Shown here: in pieces, positions 23,911 through 32,017 of the stretch | Numbering within the stretch: position 1 is the first letter of the stretch | How the letters are laid out: every line of letters begins with the position of its first letter | IMG/VR virus record: IMGVR_UViG_3300018429_000003 | Coordinates: 1 to 64,000 of that record | DNA length: 64,000 nt | Reading direction: 5' to 3' (one strand) | Origin: a virus | The notes under the pieces: model-generated | Told to the model about the DNA's origin: nothing | What the model saw: the letters and a program-made list of their open reading frames with translations, nothing else | The model's database searches: none | Made by a program: the position numbers and the translations under genes

Positions 23911-24285
23911 ATGGCATACGAAATTCCCGGTCCAGGTTGGCCTCTTGAAGCTGCTGCCGATTACCGAACCAAGCAGTTCTACTTCCTGACCGTCGACGGT
24001 AACGGTCGTGCGCTCCTTCCCACTGGTGACGGCACCGTTTGTGTTGGCGTTCTCCAAAACGACCCGCTGCAATTTGAGGCTGCGACAATTGTTGACCGTG
24101 GCATCGTCAAGCTCGTTTCGAACGGCACGATTGAGGCCGGCGACAACGTCGCGTGCGCCAATGGCGGCAAAGGTAAGGAAGCTGCCTCCGGTGAATACAT
24201 TCAGGGTACTGCACTTGAAGGCGATGGCGCTGTTGACGGCGCGATCATTTCAGTCCTTTTACGGCCTCAGGGTCGGTTGGCTTAA
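23911..24285 (+). CDS. capsid decoration protein (DUF2190-like)
   Basis: 124 residues, preceded by AAGGAGCGACACAA. Alternating strands and turns with RALLPTGDGTVCVGVLQND, VDRGIVKLVSNGTIEAGDNV and GDGAVDGAIISVLLR match small head-decoration/stabilising proteins encoded just before the capsid gene. It would bind the capsid surface after expansion. Confidence 0.65.
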   Translation: MAYEIPGPGWPLEAAADYRTKQFYFLTVDGNGRALLPTGDGTVCVGVLQNDPLQFEAATIVDRGIVKLVSNGTIEAGDNVACANGGKGKEAASGEYIQGTALEGDGAVDGAIISVLLRPQGRLA

Positions 24286-24355
24286 TCGCCCAAGTAATGA
24301 CAGTTGAGCGGCTGAATAATCCGCAACGATTCTTTTCAAACTAGGAGCATCTACC

Positions 24356-25330
24356 ATGCAACCAACTCCAGGCCAGGTCCACGTAGATCGGCTGCTTTCA
24401 AATCTGTCGATTGCGTTTATCCAGGGACTAGATCAATTCATCGCGAACAAGATCTACCCCGTCGTACCGGTCGAGAAGCGGTCGGACCTGTTTCGCGTCT
24501 ATCCAAAGGACGACTGGTTCAGGGATGAGGCGAAGAAGCGCGCTCCTGGTACAGAATCAGCAGGTGGCGGATACGACGTCTCCACTGATAGCTATTTCTG
24601 TGAGACCTACGCGTTTCACAAGGATATTGACGATCAGACCCGCGACAATTCAGATGCGGATCTAAATCTCGATCGCGATACGACTCAGTTTGTCACCACA
24701 AAGATGTTGCTCAAGCGCGAGAAGGTTTGGGTCACGAAGAACTTTCAACCAGGCGTGTGGGGAACGACCACCACAGGCGTAGCGGCTGCCCCTGGGGCCG
24801 GTCAGGTGCTTCGCTGGGATGATGCCAATTCTGATCCCCGCGCGAACGTGAAGGCTGCCCGTCGCCAAATTCTCGCAACCACCGGCTACAAGCCCAACAC
24901 TCTTGTTGTGCACTATGACGTCATGGATGCGCTGATTGACCATCCGGACTTCATTGAGCGCATTAAGTACACATCGCGCGAGTCCATCAACGAAGACGCG
25001 CTCGCTAAGATTTTCGGTGTTGACCGTGTGCTCGTTGCAGGTGCTATTGAAAACTCCGCCAAAGAAGGTGTCTCACCTGCCGTGATCGACTTCGTTTACG
25101 GGAAACATGCGTGGCTGGGCTACGTAGCGCCGTCGCCAAGCCTGATGGCTCCTTCAGCTGGTTACACGTTCTCATGGAAGCACGCGCCGTTGAATAACAA
25201 TATGGGCGTTCAGATCAAGCGCTTTCGCATGGAACATATCGAATCGGAACGCATCGAAGGTCAGATCGCCTTTGACGATAAAATCGTTTCGACAGAATTG
25301 GGGTATTTTTTCGAGTCAATTGTTGCCTGA
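24356..25330 (+). CDS. major capsid protein
   Basis: 324 residues in the normal place after protease/scaffold and decoration genes. Segments such as IANKIYPVVPVEKRSDLFRVY, ETYAFHKDIDDQTRDN, NTLVVHYDVMDALIDHPDF and KYTSRESINEDALAKIFGVDRVLV are typical of the HK97-fold capsid proteins found with Mu-like portals. ATG follows TAGGAGCATCTACC. Forms the icosahedral shell. Confidence 0.85.
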   Translation: MQPTPGQVHVDRLLSNLSIAFIQGLDQFIANKIYPVVPVEKRSDLFRVYPKDDWFRDEAKKRAPGTESAGGGYDVSTDSYFCETYAFHKDIDDQTRDNSDADLNLDRDTTQFVTTKMLLKREKVWVTKNFQPGVWGTTTTGVAAAPGAGQVLRWDDANSDPRANVKAARRQILATTGYKPNTLVVHYDVMDALIDHPDFIERIKYTSRESINEDALAKIFGVDRVLVAGAIENSAKEGVSPAVIDFVYGKHAWLGYVAPSPSLMAPSAGYTFSWKHAPLNNNMGVQIKRFRMEHIESERIEGQIAFDDKIVSTELGYFFESIVA

Positions 25331-25398
25331 TGCAGCCCTCGATTTCGCAGGTGTCGTCTCTTACTCAGAGGCGAGTCAATGAACAAGGAGCTAGTCCA

Positions 25399-25938
25399 AT
25401 GACCAAACAATTCAAAGTCCTTCGACACTTCAAAGTTGACGGCGCAATGCGCAAGCCTGGTGACCTACTTGAGGTCGCGAGTGTGAAAAACCCTCAGGCT
25501 TTGATTGATCAACGCTACATCGTTGACGCAAGCGACGATTCAACCAGCTTCAATCCAGGCGGCCCAACTCCCGATCCCAAGATTGCCCAGGACCGCATGG
25601 TTGAACAGGCGGCAGGGCGGCAGGGTGGACCAGAGAACGACGTTGCGGATGATGATCCTATCACCAGCGAGAACGAAGAAGAGAACGGAGCTCTTGCCAA
25701 ACCGTCTCAACTCCGAGGTTCACTGCCTGATGACTTCCCGGGCCACAAGCCATTGACTGAAGCAGGCTTTAATACCTACGCAAAGGTTCGTAAACAGCTT
25801 GATAACCTGGAAGACGTTGACGGCATCGGTAAGGCGACCGCTGACAGGATTCGCGCTGAGTTTGCCAACGAAGACGCGGGGGGCGACGACGACAGCGAGC
25901 CCGGCGATTCGACGGTACCCAAAGCGCCCAACGTCTAA
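25399..25938 (+). CDS. head protein with C-terminal helix-hairpin-helix
   Basis: ATG 25399 is selected by AAGGAG 8 bases upstream; an upstream frame to 25330 is open but lacks a binding site. The N-terminal 55 residues form a small beta domain (FKVLRHFKVDGAMRKPGDLL), the middle is disordered and acidic, and residues about 145-165 hold LDNLEDVDGIGKATADRI, a helix-hairpin-helix of the type used in DNA contact. A role at the capsid-connector junction is possible. Confidence 0.55.
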   Translation: MTKQFKVLRHFKVDGAMRKPGDLLEVASVKNPQALIDQRYIVDASDDSTSFNPGGPTPDPKIAQDRMVEQAAGRQGGPENDVADDDPITSENEEENGALAKPSQLRGSLPDDFPGHKPLTEAGFNTYAKVRKQLDNLEDVDGIGKATADRIRAEFANEDAGGDDDSEPGDSTVPKAPNV

Positions 25939-25990
25939 CTGGGATAGAAGGATTTAGGACACCAAGTACTGCTGGAGGCGGTTCCACACC

Positions 25991-26656
25991 ATGGGAAAAC
26001 TAAGAAAACGCGGAATGACCTATCTCATGACCGGTATCGAAGTTGATGCTGGCAAAGCTCTGGCTGGTGGTCAGGAGCTTGCCACCACAACTCAGTACGG
26101 TCGGACGTTATACGTTGACGCGAGTAAAGCCGCATCTGGTGATGGCCGCTCATGGGCAGGCGCATTTAAGACGATGGCCGAAGCTTTTGCTGCTCTGGCT
26201 GGCGGCGAGCGCGTGTTCTTCCGCGGCAATGTGCGCGAACAGTTGACGTCGCCAACCGGTGTTCCGGATGTCACGATCATCGGCGCCGGGAATCGGCCGC
26301 GACATGCAGACACTCATCCGCTCAATGGTGAAAAATCCGCGTCGACATGGAAGCTGCCAGCGTCAGGTAGCACTAATAATCCTCTTCTTATTCTTCGCAA
26401 TCCGGGCTGGAGAATCTTTAACGTTCTCTTCGCCGCACATGCCAGCAACTATGCCCTCAGGTTGGAGCGCACCGGCGTAGAAGACGAAACCGAACAGGAC
26501 GCTTCGCACCTGGAGGTTATGGGCTGCCGATTCGCTTCAGGCGGCGGCGGTATCAGTGACGTAGGTGGCTGTTTCAACGTGAAGATTGAAGGCAACCACT
26601 TTGGAGCTTTGACAGTCGCCTGCATTCTCGGCGTGGGCAATATCGGCGTGGGCTAG
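25991..26656 (+). CDS. beta-helix protein, N-terminal portion before an in-frame amber stop
   Basis: 221 residues. It contains a typical parallel beta-helix entry (TLYVDASKAASGDGRSWAGA, then AFKTMAEAFAALAGGERVFF) followed by rungs such as NPLLILRNPGWRIFNVLFA and GCFNVKIEGNHFGALTVACI. The frame is stopped by TAG at 26654-26656, but rungs continue in the same frame to 26959. It sits between capsid and connector genes and could be a head fibre or surface enzyme-like fold. Confidence 0.6.
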   Translation: MGKLRKRGMTYLMTGIEVDAGKALAGGQELATTTQYGRTLYVDASKAASGDGRSWAGAFKTMAEAFAALAGGERVFFRGNVREQLTSPTGVPDVTIIGAGNRPRHADTHPLNGEKSASTWKLPASGSTNNPLLILRNPGWRIFNVLFAAHASNYALRLERTGVEDETEQDASHLEVMGCRFASGGGGISDVGGCFNVKIEGNHFGALTVACILGVGNIGVG

Positions 26657-26959
26657 TTGGCCTGGCAGGTACGCGATAACCACTTCAACAACTTCACCAA
26701 CGGCGTAAAGATTGCCGGTCACGAGTGCGTAATCTCAGGCAACTTTTTCACCGATGGCGGAACGCCCAACACAACCTTCGTGCTGAACACCAACAACGGC
26801 GGCGGTCGAGATAATTTCGTCGTTGATAACTACTTCCAGACCGCGACCGCTAACTTCAATACACCGGACGTCGTTGGGACCGCGACGGACGTTTGGAATA
26901 ACACCAGCATCGACGGTGAAGCCAGCATGATGGGCCGCGAGGTGGGCGTGCCGGCGTAA
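26657..26959 (+). pseudogene. beta-helix protein continuation downstream of the amber codon
   Basis: Same frame as 25991-26656. The first residues WQVRDNHFNNFTNGVKIAGH and later VISGNFFTDGG and NFVVDNYFQTATANF are ordinary beta-helix rungs, so the two parts were one gene. There is no ribosome binding site before 26657. Readthrough, a recent nonsense mutation or a base-call error are all possible; TAG is used as a normal stop elsewhere in the window (for example 3228-3230 and 10353-10355). Confidence 0.6.
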
Positions 26960-26985
26960 ATCTGGCTCTTTGAACTGAGGTAGCA

Positions 26986-27432
26986 ATGGGCTGGACCTAT
27001 GATTCCGACCTTCCAACCGCTAAAGACAAAGTTCGCTTCATGGTCGGCGACGTTGAGCGCGGCGACCAACTGATTGAAGACGGCGAGATTAACTTTGCCC
27101 TCGCTTCTACTGGTAACAATCTCCACAAAGCTGCTGCCGTTTGCTGCCGGGCAATGTCGGCCAGACTGCGACGGGAACTGACCTTAAACCCTGCGGCTGG
27201 TTCACTCTCTCTCGATTCACAAGTACAAGCTGACGGATTCCTTGAACTGGCTGAGAAGTTCGAGCGCGAAGCCTTACTGAGTGGAGGCGCGGGAATCTTC
27301 GCGGGAGGTATCTCAAAGGCCGGGAAGCGCAGTGTTGAGCAGGATCGCGACCGTGTACTCCCTGCGTTCACCGCGAATCGGCATCACCCGAGTCAGCCGG
27401 GTTCAGAAAGGCTATCGCAGACAGATGACTAG
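26986..27432 (+). CDS. head-tail connector protein
   Basis: 148 residues beginning MGWTYDSDLPTAKDKVRFMV, with an all-helical middle (LHKAAAVCCRAMSARLRREL, then FLELAEKFEREALL). This plan is that of small helical adaptor proteins that dock below the portal. It overlaps the next gene. Family-level name not certain. Confidence 0.6.
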   Translation: MGWTYDSDLPTAKDKVRFMVGDVERGDQLIEDGEINFALASTGNNLHKAAAVCCRAMSARLRRELTLNPAAGSLSLDSQVQADGFLELAEKFEREALLSGGAGIFAGGISKAGKRSVEQDRDRVLPAFTANRHHPSQPGSERLSQTDD

Positions 27433-27862
27433 AGCACTCGCAATGGGCGTCAAGGCAAACCGGTTCGCCATACGGGTGGCGCGCCGTGCTGCTGGGAGAA
27501 TGCCAGACCTGTGCGTTGTTATTTCAACGTCAAGTGAGCGCGACGATCGCGGCGGCGTTCGCGTACTGCCAACCGAGCTGCCTGTGCTGCCAGACCTTGA
27601 CCCTGCGGAACTAATTCCCTGTCGCGTCGAAGGCAGGGCGGGGCAGGAGCGTGAGGTTGGCGGCATCGTACTGTCCGTGACCATCTACACGATGCGACTA
27701 ATGGCGCTGAAGCCTGACGGAAAGACTGCGGTAGTCGTTCAACAGAAGGATCGTGTCTACGTGCTGCCACGCGGGACCGTTCCCGGGCGGTTACTTGAGG
27801 TTGAAACAATGGCCTATCGCGAGGGCGTAACGATTGATGTTGTGGGGTTGCTGGCAAACTAA
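27425..27862 (+). CDS. head-closure / head-tail joining protein
   Basis: ATG 27425 lies just before the upstream TAG. 145 residues with beta-rich middle (ELIPCRVEGRAGQEREVGGI, VLSVTIYTMRLMALKPDGK). Position between adaptor and tail-terminator-like genes fits head closure. No firm family match. Confidence 0.5.
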   Translation: MTRALAMGVKANRFAIRVARRAAGRMPDLCVVISTSSERDDRGGVRVLPTELPVLPDLDPAELIPCRVEGRAGQEREVGGIVLSVTIYTMRLMALKPDGKTAVVVQQKDRVYVLPRGTVPGRLLEVETMAYREGVTIDVVGLLAN

Positions 27863-27871
27863 GCAAATGAA

Positions 27872-28291
27872 ATGTCATGGGAACTCGACAAGGTTGAACG
27901 ATGGATGGTTTCAGCGCTGGAAACAGCGGTTGACCATACCCGCGTTTACAACAGCTTTCGCGCAGCCAGGGAAGCTCACGGTTCAGCCGGCTTCATCGTC
28001 TTTCGGCTCGTGCCTGGAGTTAGAAGCGACGTTCGAGTTCAGGGCCCACAGAGAATCATGGTGCGACCAACTTATGACGTTACGGTCATCACGAAAGGCA
28101 GCCCGACCGACGCATCAGAGGCGATGGTTTCAGCCATGGATGACGCACTTAATATCGGCGAGCCTGTTAGTTTTGAAGAGATGCTTATCAGCTGTACTCG
28201 ACTCAACCCTTTGTCTTACGAATCGCCGGGCCTTATTCCAGAAGAGTTTTTTGTCTACCGGGGCGGAACTTACCAACTTTGGATTACTTAG
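27872..28291 (+). CDS. tail-terminator-like protein
   Basis: 139 residues. The alternating helix and strand pattern, the RPTYDVTVITKGSPTDASEA segment and its place directly before the tail-tube gene match tail terminator/completion proteins, which cap the tail and join it to the head. Call rests mainly on position. Confidence 0.5.
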   Translation: MSWELDKVERWMVSALETAVDHTRVYNSFRAAREAHGSAGFIVFRLVPGVRSDVRVQGPQRIMVRPTYDVTVITKGSPTDASEAMVSAMDDALNIGEPVSFEEMLISCTRLNPLSYESPGLIPEEFFVYRGGTYQLWIT

Positions 28292-28303
28292 CGAGGTGTC
28301 ACC

Positions 28304-29296
28304 ATGCCAGCACGTCCGTTAGTCTCGATCATCACCCAGCTTGGCGTTGAGGTAACGCCAGGTACAGCGGTCGCAGCGAACCGCATTATTCGCTCGCTAA
28401 GCTTTATGCCAAAGCTGCGGCGCGAGACAAAGCCCTTTCGGCCCAGGGGATATAAATTTGCCACGCTGAGCACGCCTCACAAGGTATGGGGCGAAGGTAA
28501 TTATGAGGGCGTTGGTTGTTATAACGGTATCCTCTACGTTTGCTCCGGATTGCTCCCACATCCGACTCCGACGGCCGTAGGAGCTTCCGCTGCGAAGAAA
28601 TGGACCTATATACCGAACACGCGGCAGGAAGACGATACACGCAAGACTTACACCTTTGAAGTGGGCAGCGCCGTTACTGTAGACAAGTTCGCGTTTGGCC
28701 AATTGGCCAGCATGGAGTTCAGTCTGACTCAGGACGATGTTGCTATTTCCGGAAATCTCTTTGCACGCAAGCCAGTCTTCAATCAAGTTCAGACTGTGAG
28801 CCCAACAGAAATCGCAGCCCGGCCGATCCAACGTGGGCAAATCAACGTTTACCTTGATACGACCTTCGGCTCGATCGGGACAACTAAAATAACGGACGCC
28901 GCGCAAGAGACGATATCGATGGGGGATAAGTGGCATCCCACGTGGGCTCATAACACTAGCTCGTCTTCATTCAGGGATACCGTCGAGGTGGCGCCCGACC
29001 TGAACTTTAGCTTTGTCACTCCGCATAACTCCCAGTCCCGCGCCTACCTGGACGCGCTCGACACGAACGCTCTCCAGTACATGCGCATTGAGTGTATTGG
29101 GGATCAGATTTCGCTCGATGGCGCTACCCCGGTTCTCGAGTCCGTGAAATTTGATATCGCCGGCAAGTTCACCCAGCCGGACGACGACGAAGAGCAAGAC
29201 ACTTACGCGCGCAAATTCAACTTTCAGGCACTTGATGACAGCTCTCTTGGCGGCGCATTCAAGGTTGAAGTTGTTAATTTGATTGCCGCCCTCTAA
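28304..29296 (+). CDS. major tail tube protein
   Basis: 330 residues, starting PLVSIITQLGVEVTPGTAVA. Beta-rich throughout, with segments such as KTYTFEVGSAVTVDKFAFGQ and AQETISMGDKWHPTWAHN. The frameshift chaperone genes and tape measure follow, so this is the tube subunit. RBS: GCGAGGTGTCACC. Confidence 0.75.
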   Translation: MPARPLVSIITQLGVEVTPGTAVAANRIIRSLSFMPKLRRETKPFRPRGYKFATLSTPHKVWGEGNYEGVGCYNGILYVCSGLLPHPTPTAVGASAAKKWTYIPNTRQEDDTRKTYTFEVGSAVTVDKFAFGQLASMEFSLTQDDVAISGNLFARKPVFNQVQTVSPTEIAARPIQRGQINVYLDTTFGSIGTTKITDAAQETISMGDKWHPTWAHNTSSSSFRDTVEVAPDLNFSFVTPHNSQSRAYLDALDTNALQYMRIECIGDQISLDGATPVLESVKFDIAGKFTQPDDDEEQDTYARKFNFQALDDSSLGGAFKVEVVNLIAAL

Positions 29297-29309
29297 CGAA
29301 AGGGATTCT

Positions 29310-29774
29310 ATGGGATTCGATTACGCCAGTTTGCTGGGACCGCCGACGAAAGTCCCAATGATTGCCGACGATGGCAGCAAGCTGAACATGGAACTAAACC
29401 TATCTCTCGTGACAGCCGACTTTTTGAGCACGCTGGAAAACACCACGAATGCTCTCGCGGCGGCCAGAGCCCCACGAGCCGCACGCAGGGCCGCTAAAGC
29501 CAAACAGAGACATCTTGCCGCCCAGCCTGAGCCCGAGTCAGTTGTGCGAGCGCGCGTTAATGAGATGCGCTTCATGGCGAGCGTTCTTGGCGGGCCGGAA
29601 GGTGACGATGATCCAACCGCTCGAGTCGTTGTCGCCTGGGATATGACTCGAAATAAAAAGCCAGTTCAGCCAAGCTTTGAATTCTTCTATGGTCTGCCTT
29701 ATGCCGTGCTTGCCAAACTGTTTGCCTTTTGCTGCTTTGAAGCCGCTGCGCCAAAAAAAACAGAAGAGAAATAG
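29310..29774 (+). CDS. tail assembly chaperone (gpG-like), zero-frame product
   Basis: ATG 29310 with AAAGGGATTCT upstream; 154 residues, helical and Ala/Arg-rich in the centre. Near its end eight A bases (29753-29760) form A_AAA_AAA in the reading frame, followed 15 bases later by TAG. Slippage by -1 extends the protein into the downstream frame (29759-30001). This is the usual G/GT arrangement before a tape-measure gene. Confidence 0.75.
   Translation: MGFDYASLLGPPTKVPMIADDGSKLNMELNLSLVTADFLSTLENTTNALAAARAPRAARRAAKAKQRHLAAQPEPESVVRARVNEMRFMASVLGGPEGDDDPTARVVVAWDMTRNKKPVQPSFEFFYGLPYAVLAKLFAFCCFEAAAPKKTEEK
29753..29760 (+). promoter_or_regulatory. slippery A8 frameshift site
   Basis: CC followed by eight A and then CAG. 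In the zero frame this is CCA AAA AAA ACA, so both lysine anticodons can re-pair after a -1 slip. No stop separates the slip site from the continuation frame. Confidence 0.75.
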
Positions 29775-30001
29775 TAGCGATAAAGCGCTGGATCGTGGAC
29801 GGAATGATCTACGATGGCGAACCTCTCCCTGAATGGTTTACCGACTTCGATGATGCGCGGCTTCTGCGTATTAGCGTCCTTGAGATAGGTAAGGTACCTC
29901 TGCATATCCGCCGGCGAGCACGCGTTTACGATGTCGCACGGCGTGAGGCTCGAATGCGCATCGCAAAGGGCGCTTGGGCGGTATTCAATATCGAGATCTG
30001 A
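29759..30001 (+). CDS. tail assembly chaperone extension (gpT-like), reached by -1 frameshift
   Basis: In the -1 frame from codon AAC at 29759 the sequence is open to TGA at 29999-30001 (81 codons including stop). It encodes IVDGMIYDGEPLPEWFTDF and a basic helical end. Fused to the 150 zero-frame codons this gives a protein of about 230 residues. An independent start at GTG 29795 lacks a good ribosome binding site, which favours the frameshift product. Confidence 0.7.
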   Translation, partial: NRREIVAIKRWIVDGMIYDGEPLPEWFTDFDDARLLRISVLEIGKVPLHIRRRARVYDVARREARMRIAKGAWAVFNIEI

Positions 30002-30002
30002 C

Positions 30003-30350
30003 ATGCCTGTCAAAACCAAACGCACAAGTTCAACGATGAGCACTTACCACGCGACCGCGAAACGTCTTAACGAAACCGTCGAGCGTCACGCGAAGGGCGC
30101 AGCGGTTCTGGTGAGTGAACTGGCTCCCGTAAGTGAGAAGGACCATCTGCATATGTACCAAACTGTGAGCGCGCGGGAGGAGAGAAAGGGCAGGTGGAGA
30201 ATAATCGTAGCTGCTGTTTATTCCGTCTTTCAAGAGTATGGGACGATTTTTATGGAGGCTCAGCCATTCTTCAGACCTGGAATTGCGTCGGCCCGAAGAG
30301 CACTTCGACGTGATTTGAAGATTGTGAAGGGACCACCGCGGATTAGCTAA
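30003..30350 (+). CDS. HK97 gp10-like tail-completion protein
   Basis: ATG 30003. 115 residues with the family ending VYSVFQEYGTIFMEAQPFFR followed by PGIASARRAL, typical of HK97 gp10-type neck/tail proteins. In most phages this gene precedes the tube gene; here it lies after the chaperones. Its stop overlaps the stop of the leftward endonuclease gene. Confidence 0.65.
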   Translation: MPVKTKRTSSTMSTYHATAKRLNETVERHAKGAAVLVSELAPVSEKDHLHMYQTVSAREERKGRWRIIVAAVYSVFQEYGTIFMEAQPFFRPGIASARRALRRDLKIVKGPPRIS

Positions 30351-31140
30351 TTTTTGTTCTCTTTCTCTTTATCCACGCACTGCGGCGATGGCCCGCATTT
30401 TCTTTAGGTGTTGCCCACCTGCAATTCCCCGGTTCATAGTCACCGTCATTGTTAATACGATCAATTTGATGCCTGGAAGTTGGCCGTCTCCCCATATCAG
30501 CAAGAAAGTTTTCGAAGGTCTGCCAGCGCTCACATACCTTTATTCCACGGCCTCCGTAGTATTCCCAACTGGCCATTCTTGGATTTGAGCAGCGTGATTT
30601 CATCCCAGCCCAAACTTTATATTCTGCGCTCTTAGTCTCGCCGTGGACCAAGTTCCCCTTATTCTCAAGTGGAATTCCAAGATGTCTGCAATGCGATGCG
30701 ATGCAATTACCCGAAACCGCAAAGCGCCTACCCACATCATTAGCTGATAACCCGTCGTTAATCAGTTCGCGCAATTCATCAGCGGACGGCATCGGCAAGT
30801 CCTCTTTGCGTCGCGTAGTCCATATCTTTGGCTTTGCAATGCCGTGCCGTTTAAGCCAGAAAGGGACCGCGGTGAAGTCCACGCCGAACATCGCAGCGAT
30901 TTCACGGTAACTATGATGCTCACCGTGAACCAATCTCTCTAGATCTTCCTTCGTGGGTTCTTGCTGTCCTCGATTCAGCAGGCCGTTATGACTTGCTCGC
31001 GGTTGAATCCCATAGTGAAGTAGCCACCGGCGCACCGTGATGTGAGCAACCTCATAGATGCTCCCAATCTGACGTGTAGTAAGGCGTTGAGCCTCATACA
31101 AGTCGCGAACCGTTTCTTTGCTTGGACGTTTACGTTTCAC
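30343..31140 (-). CDS. HTH plus HNH/AP2-type homing endonuclease
   Basis: 265 residues on the opposite strand to the tail operon. Three or four helix-turn-helix repeats fill about residues 5-160 (LTTRQIGSIYEVAHITVRRW; SYREIAAMFGVDFTAVPFWL; LSANDVGRRFAVSGNCIASH). The C-terminal 90 residues (VWAGMKSRCSNPRMASWEYY; GGRGIKVCERWQTFENFLAD; QIDRINNDGDYEPGNCRWAT) match free-standing phage homing nucleases. Serial HTHs would read a long target. It overlaps the gp10-like stop, so it probably invaded the late operon. Confidence 0.75.
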   Translation of the reverse strand: MKRKRPSKETVRDLYEAQRLTTRQIGSIYEVAHITVRRWLLHYGIQPRASHNGLLNRGQQEPTKEDLERLVHGEHHSYREIAAMFGVDFTAVPFWLKRHGIAKPKIWTTRRKEDLPMPSADELRELINDGLSANDVGRRFAVSGNCIASHCRHLGIPLENKGNLVHGETKSAEYKVWAGMKSRCSNPRMASWEYYGGRGIKVCERWQTFENFLADMGRRPTSRHQIDRINNDGDYEPGNCRWATPKENAGHRRSAWIKRKRTKIS

Positions 31141-31230
31141 TGTGTTCTTTCTTGTCGAACCAAGCGCAGATAAGGCAGTGGCTTTGGCTTCAAAGTCATC
31201 CTGAGAACCTTCTTGCGTGGTCTAATCTTT

Positions 31231-31270
31231 GGCCTCAGCACTATCACAAAGTACTGAGGCCGTTTGTCTG
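31231..31270 (+). terminator. strong hairpin, probable rightward terminator
   Basis: GGCCTCAGCACT (31231-31242) pairs with AGTACTGAGGCC (31250-31261), one mismatch, 7-base loop; GTTTGT follows on the plus strand. It lies between two leftward genes. It would stop rightward late transcription entering the accessory region. Confidence 0.6.
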
Positions 31271-31294
31271 GTAGTGGTAAGCAGATGCTTTTCA

Positions 31295-31657
31295 TTAGTT
31301 GCTTATCGCCTCCTGAAATTCAGACTCCGTCAGCGGGCGGAAGAGTTTCAATGGGCCTCCGTACTTTTCGGGGTTCATCGTTACGTGCTGCGCAACCATG
31401 TCCTCTTGTGCAACGTCCACTCCTTCGTTTGTCGCTTCTTCGCAAAGAACTGCGTAGCAAGCACGGATAACCCGCGGGTTCCAAATAGGAACAACCGATA
31501 GCAGTTCCAATAGATGATCTTTGATTCCAGCGGCTACGCCTTCCGGCGTGTCGTCGTTCTCGATGAGGCTGGCATACTGAGCGGCCAACTTCTCAAAACG
31601 TTTGCGGTTTCTGGTGGCGGTGGAATGTGAGCGGGTGCTATTCTTTGAACGTGACAT
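31295..31657 (-). CDS. unknown leftward protein, 120 aa, of the 31.3-32.9 kb insert
   Basis: ATG 31657 with AGGAGAAGAGTCA upstream on the minus strand. The N-terminus is basic (MSRSKNSTRSHSTATRNRKR), the rest helical and acidic (DTPEGVAAGIKDHLLELL; VIRACYAVLCEEATNEG). It diverges from the HTH gene at 31812 across a promoter region with two operators. Basic tail plus acidic helical body could suit a DNA- or RNA-associated effector. No family recognised. Confidence 0.5.
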   Translation of the reverse strand: MSRSKNSTRSHSTATRNRKRFEKLAAQYASLIENDDTPEGVAAGIKDHLLELLSVVPIWNPRVIRACYAVLCEEATNEGVDVAQEDMVAQHVTMNPEKYGGPLKLFRPLTESEFQEAISN

Positions 31658-31693
31658 TGACTCTTCTCCTAATCCGGGTTGGTTGATGTCGCC

Positions 31694-31736
31694 TGGCTCA
31701 GCAGTGTTTCAGCACTGGCTGGGCCGTTTTGTTGAC
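31694..31736 (+). terminator. hairpin with GTTTTG tail, possible rightward terminator
   Basis: GGCTCAGCAGTG and CACTGGCTGGGCC pair with one bulge around a 6-base loop, followed by GTTTTGTTG. Together with 31231 it would insulate the insert. On the minus strand it forms a leader hairpin for the 31657 gene. Confidence 0.45.
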
Positions 31737-31742
31737 AGAGAC

Positions 31743-31803
31743 AGTCTAAGCCTAAAGCTTAGAACTTGTCAAGCTTGAATTTAAGCGTGAGGCTTAGTAT
31801 AGT
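31743..31803. promoter_or_regulatory. divergent promoter pair with two identical-arm operators
   Basis: Two inverted repeats TAAGC-N5-GCTTA lie at 31747-31761 and 31782-31796, centres 35 bp apart. Rightward: -35 TTGAAT (31775-31780), 17 bp, -10 TATAGT (31798-31803), with the second operator between them. Leftward: -35 TTGACA (31772-31767), 18 bp, -10 TAGACT (31748-31743), touched by the first operator. The HTH protein encoded at 31812 is the obvious binder. Confidence 0.7.
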
Positions 31804-31811
31804 GTTTCTCA

Positions 31812-32006
31812 ATGGAAGGTTCGGAATTAAAGAGACGCCGTGAAGCGATGGGATACTCCCAGGGAGAGATGGCCCGGCTGATGGGTGTGCACTCAATGAC
31901 GCTGTCAAAATGGGAGCGTGACGTTCTCCCGGTCCCGCTCTACATCGAACTTGCCCTTAAGACTCTCGAACGTGAAAAGCTTGCCAAGCCACGCTCTAAG
32001 AAATAG
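31812..32006 (+). CDS. XRE-type helix-turn-helix regulator, 64 aa
   Basis: A compact HTH: LKRRREAMGYSQGEMARLMG, VHSMTLSKWERDVLPVPLYI, then a dimer helix. The -10 box ends 8 bases before the ATG and no ribosome binding site is present, so the message is probably leaderless. Probably represses its own promoter and the divergent gene. The secreted-protein gene at 32018 follows 11 bases later on the same transcript. Confidence 0.75.
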   Translation: MEGSELKRRREAMGYSQGEMARLMGVHSMTLSKWERDVLPVPLYIELALKTLEREKLAKPRSKK

Positions 32007-32017
32007 AATTTTGGGAC

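Noticed and set aside
26657-26959. Independent gene starting at TTG 26657
   Set aside because: No ribosome binding site and the sequence continues the upstream beta-helix in the same frame.
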